Positions 63,767-64,000 of a DNA stretch of 64,000 bases are shown one piece after another. The notes below the pieces were generated by a model. The model had not been told where the DNA came from and did no database searches. It was given only the letters and a program-made list of their open reading frames with translations. The translations under genes and the position numbers were made by a program. Source of the DNA: a bacterium (GTDB taxonomy: Bacteria; Bacillota; Bacilli; Lactobacillales; Streptococcaceae); assembly GCA_905221105.1 (NCBI GenBank), contig CAJNBW010000006.1, positions 62,001 through 126,000 on the forward strand, given 5' to 3'. How positions within the stretch are numbered: the first letter of the stretch is position 1; each line of letters starts with the position of its first letter.

Positions 63767-64000
63767 TTAACGAATATCCAGGTAATCCAAGACTAATTCG
63801 CAGAACATCATGTTGGCCCAAGAGAACCATTCACGAGAGTAAAGCGTTGGGTCGTCCACGTGGAAGCTTTCATGCATGACACCTGTGCCCCCATCGCAAG
63901 CAACCAGCTGATCCAGCAAGAATTTCTTCTCTGCCTTATCTCTTGTTGTCAAGCCTTGGATAGAAAGGGCAATGGGCCAGATATAGCGATAGAAGGTATG
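63767..64000 (-). CDS. GH125 exo-alpha-1,6-mannosidase (C-terminal fragment, runs off the window)
   Basis: The last 77 codons of an open frame that continues past 64000. The segment YIWPIALSIQGLTTRDKAEKK, followed by GTGVMHESFHVDDP and SREWFSWANMMFCELVL, matches the C-terminus of GH125 (DUF1237) mannosidases, which trim alpha-1,6-linked mannose. It is upstream of GH38 on the same strand. The 210-base gap between them holds only a weak hairpin (CAGTTTACT/AGTAACTG at about 63717-63744) and A/T-rich sequence. Confidence 0.88.
   Translation of the reverse strand, partial: HTFYRYIWPIALSIQGLTTRDKAEKKFLLDQLVACDGGTGVMHESFHVDDPTLYSREWFSWANMMFCELVLDYLDIR

Overview
The window reads as chromosomal DNA of a Mitis-group Streptococcus close to S. 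pneumoniae (S. mitis, S. pseudopneumoniae or S. oralis type). The evidence is the gene content and order, which follow long blocks of the pneumococcal map as I remember it; low-GC codon use; extended -10 promoters; and eight BOX repeats, the small repeat typical of pneumococcus and its relatives. Two features argue against a standard pneumococcus. No pspA-like gene lies beside mnmA. The GH125/GH38/ROK/GH20 N-glycan cluster sits directly beside the N-glycan ABC transporter, whereas I recall the two being far apart in pneumococcus. Species assignment is inference.

Layout. 1-9.1 kb: DNA repair and housekeeping (uvrA partial, corA, an S66 peptidase, mutL-ruvA-tag, a LytTR/DUF3021 pair, nrdI). 9.1-13.3 kb: a YesL/YesM/YesN-type two-component operon, preceded by a cre-like site. 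13.4-22.3 kb: an ECF S component and the methionine uptake locus (metQ, M20 peptidase, metN, metI) with a MET-box. This block is interrupted by an MFS + XRE/Rgg-like module flanked by a duplicated metI 3' end. 21.9-26.6 kb: azlCD, then a quorum-sensing peptide locus made of an Rgg regulator, a 25-aa SHP-like pheromone gene missed by ORF callers, a double-glycine bacteriocin-like peptide, a CPBP protein and an MFS exporter. 26.7-35.2 kb: tRNA modification and RNA metabolism (tsaD-rimI-tsaB, rpoY-rnjA, mnmG, nudix, mnmA). 35.4-40.1 kb: a second peptide-type locus with an RNPP regulator divergent from a 37-aa hydrophobic peptide, a membrane-anchored protein and a bacteriocin-associated ABC transporter. 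40.1-54.2 kb: a LysM protein, serine dehydratase, capD-like epimerase and glycosyltransferase, an MFS transporter, a PadR/DUF1700/DUF4097 envelope-stress-like operon, DUF4299, trhO, and an immunity/CPBP pair. 54.4-64 kb: N-glycan uptake and breakdown (ngtS, two permeases, GH20, ROK kinase, GH38, partial GH125), all on the minus strand.

The most interesting part is 25.2-26.6 kb. The SHP gene and the double-glycine peptide gene are divergent, and their promoters are mirror images. Each has a near-identical 15-bp box ending TGCGATTTT exactly 23 nt upstream of an extended -10 element. This predicts one Rgg-peptide complex switching on both the pheromone and the bacteriocin operon. Other points worth attention are the RNPP/37-aa peptide/ABC locus, the insertion flanked by the metI duplication, a parS-like 16-mer at 58.04 kb, the PadR promoter framed by direct repeats, and BOX copies that abut stop codons. 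No tRNA, rRNA, CRISPR array, intact insertion sequence or prophage was seen. No gene-free stretch exceeds about 300 bases.
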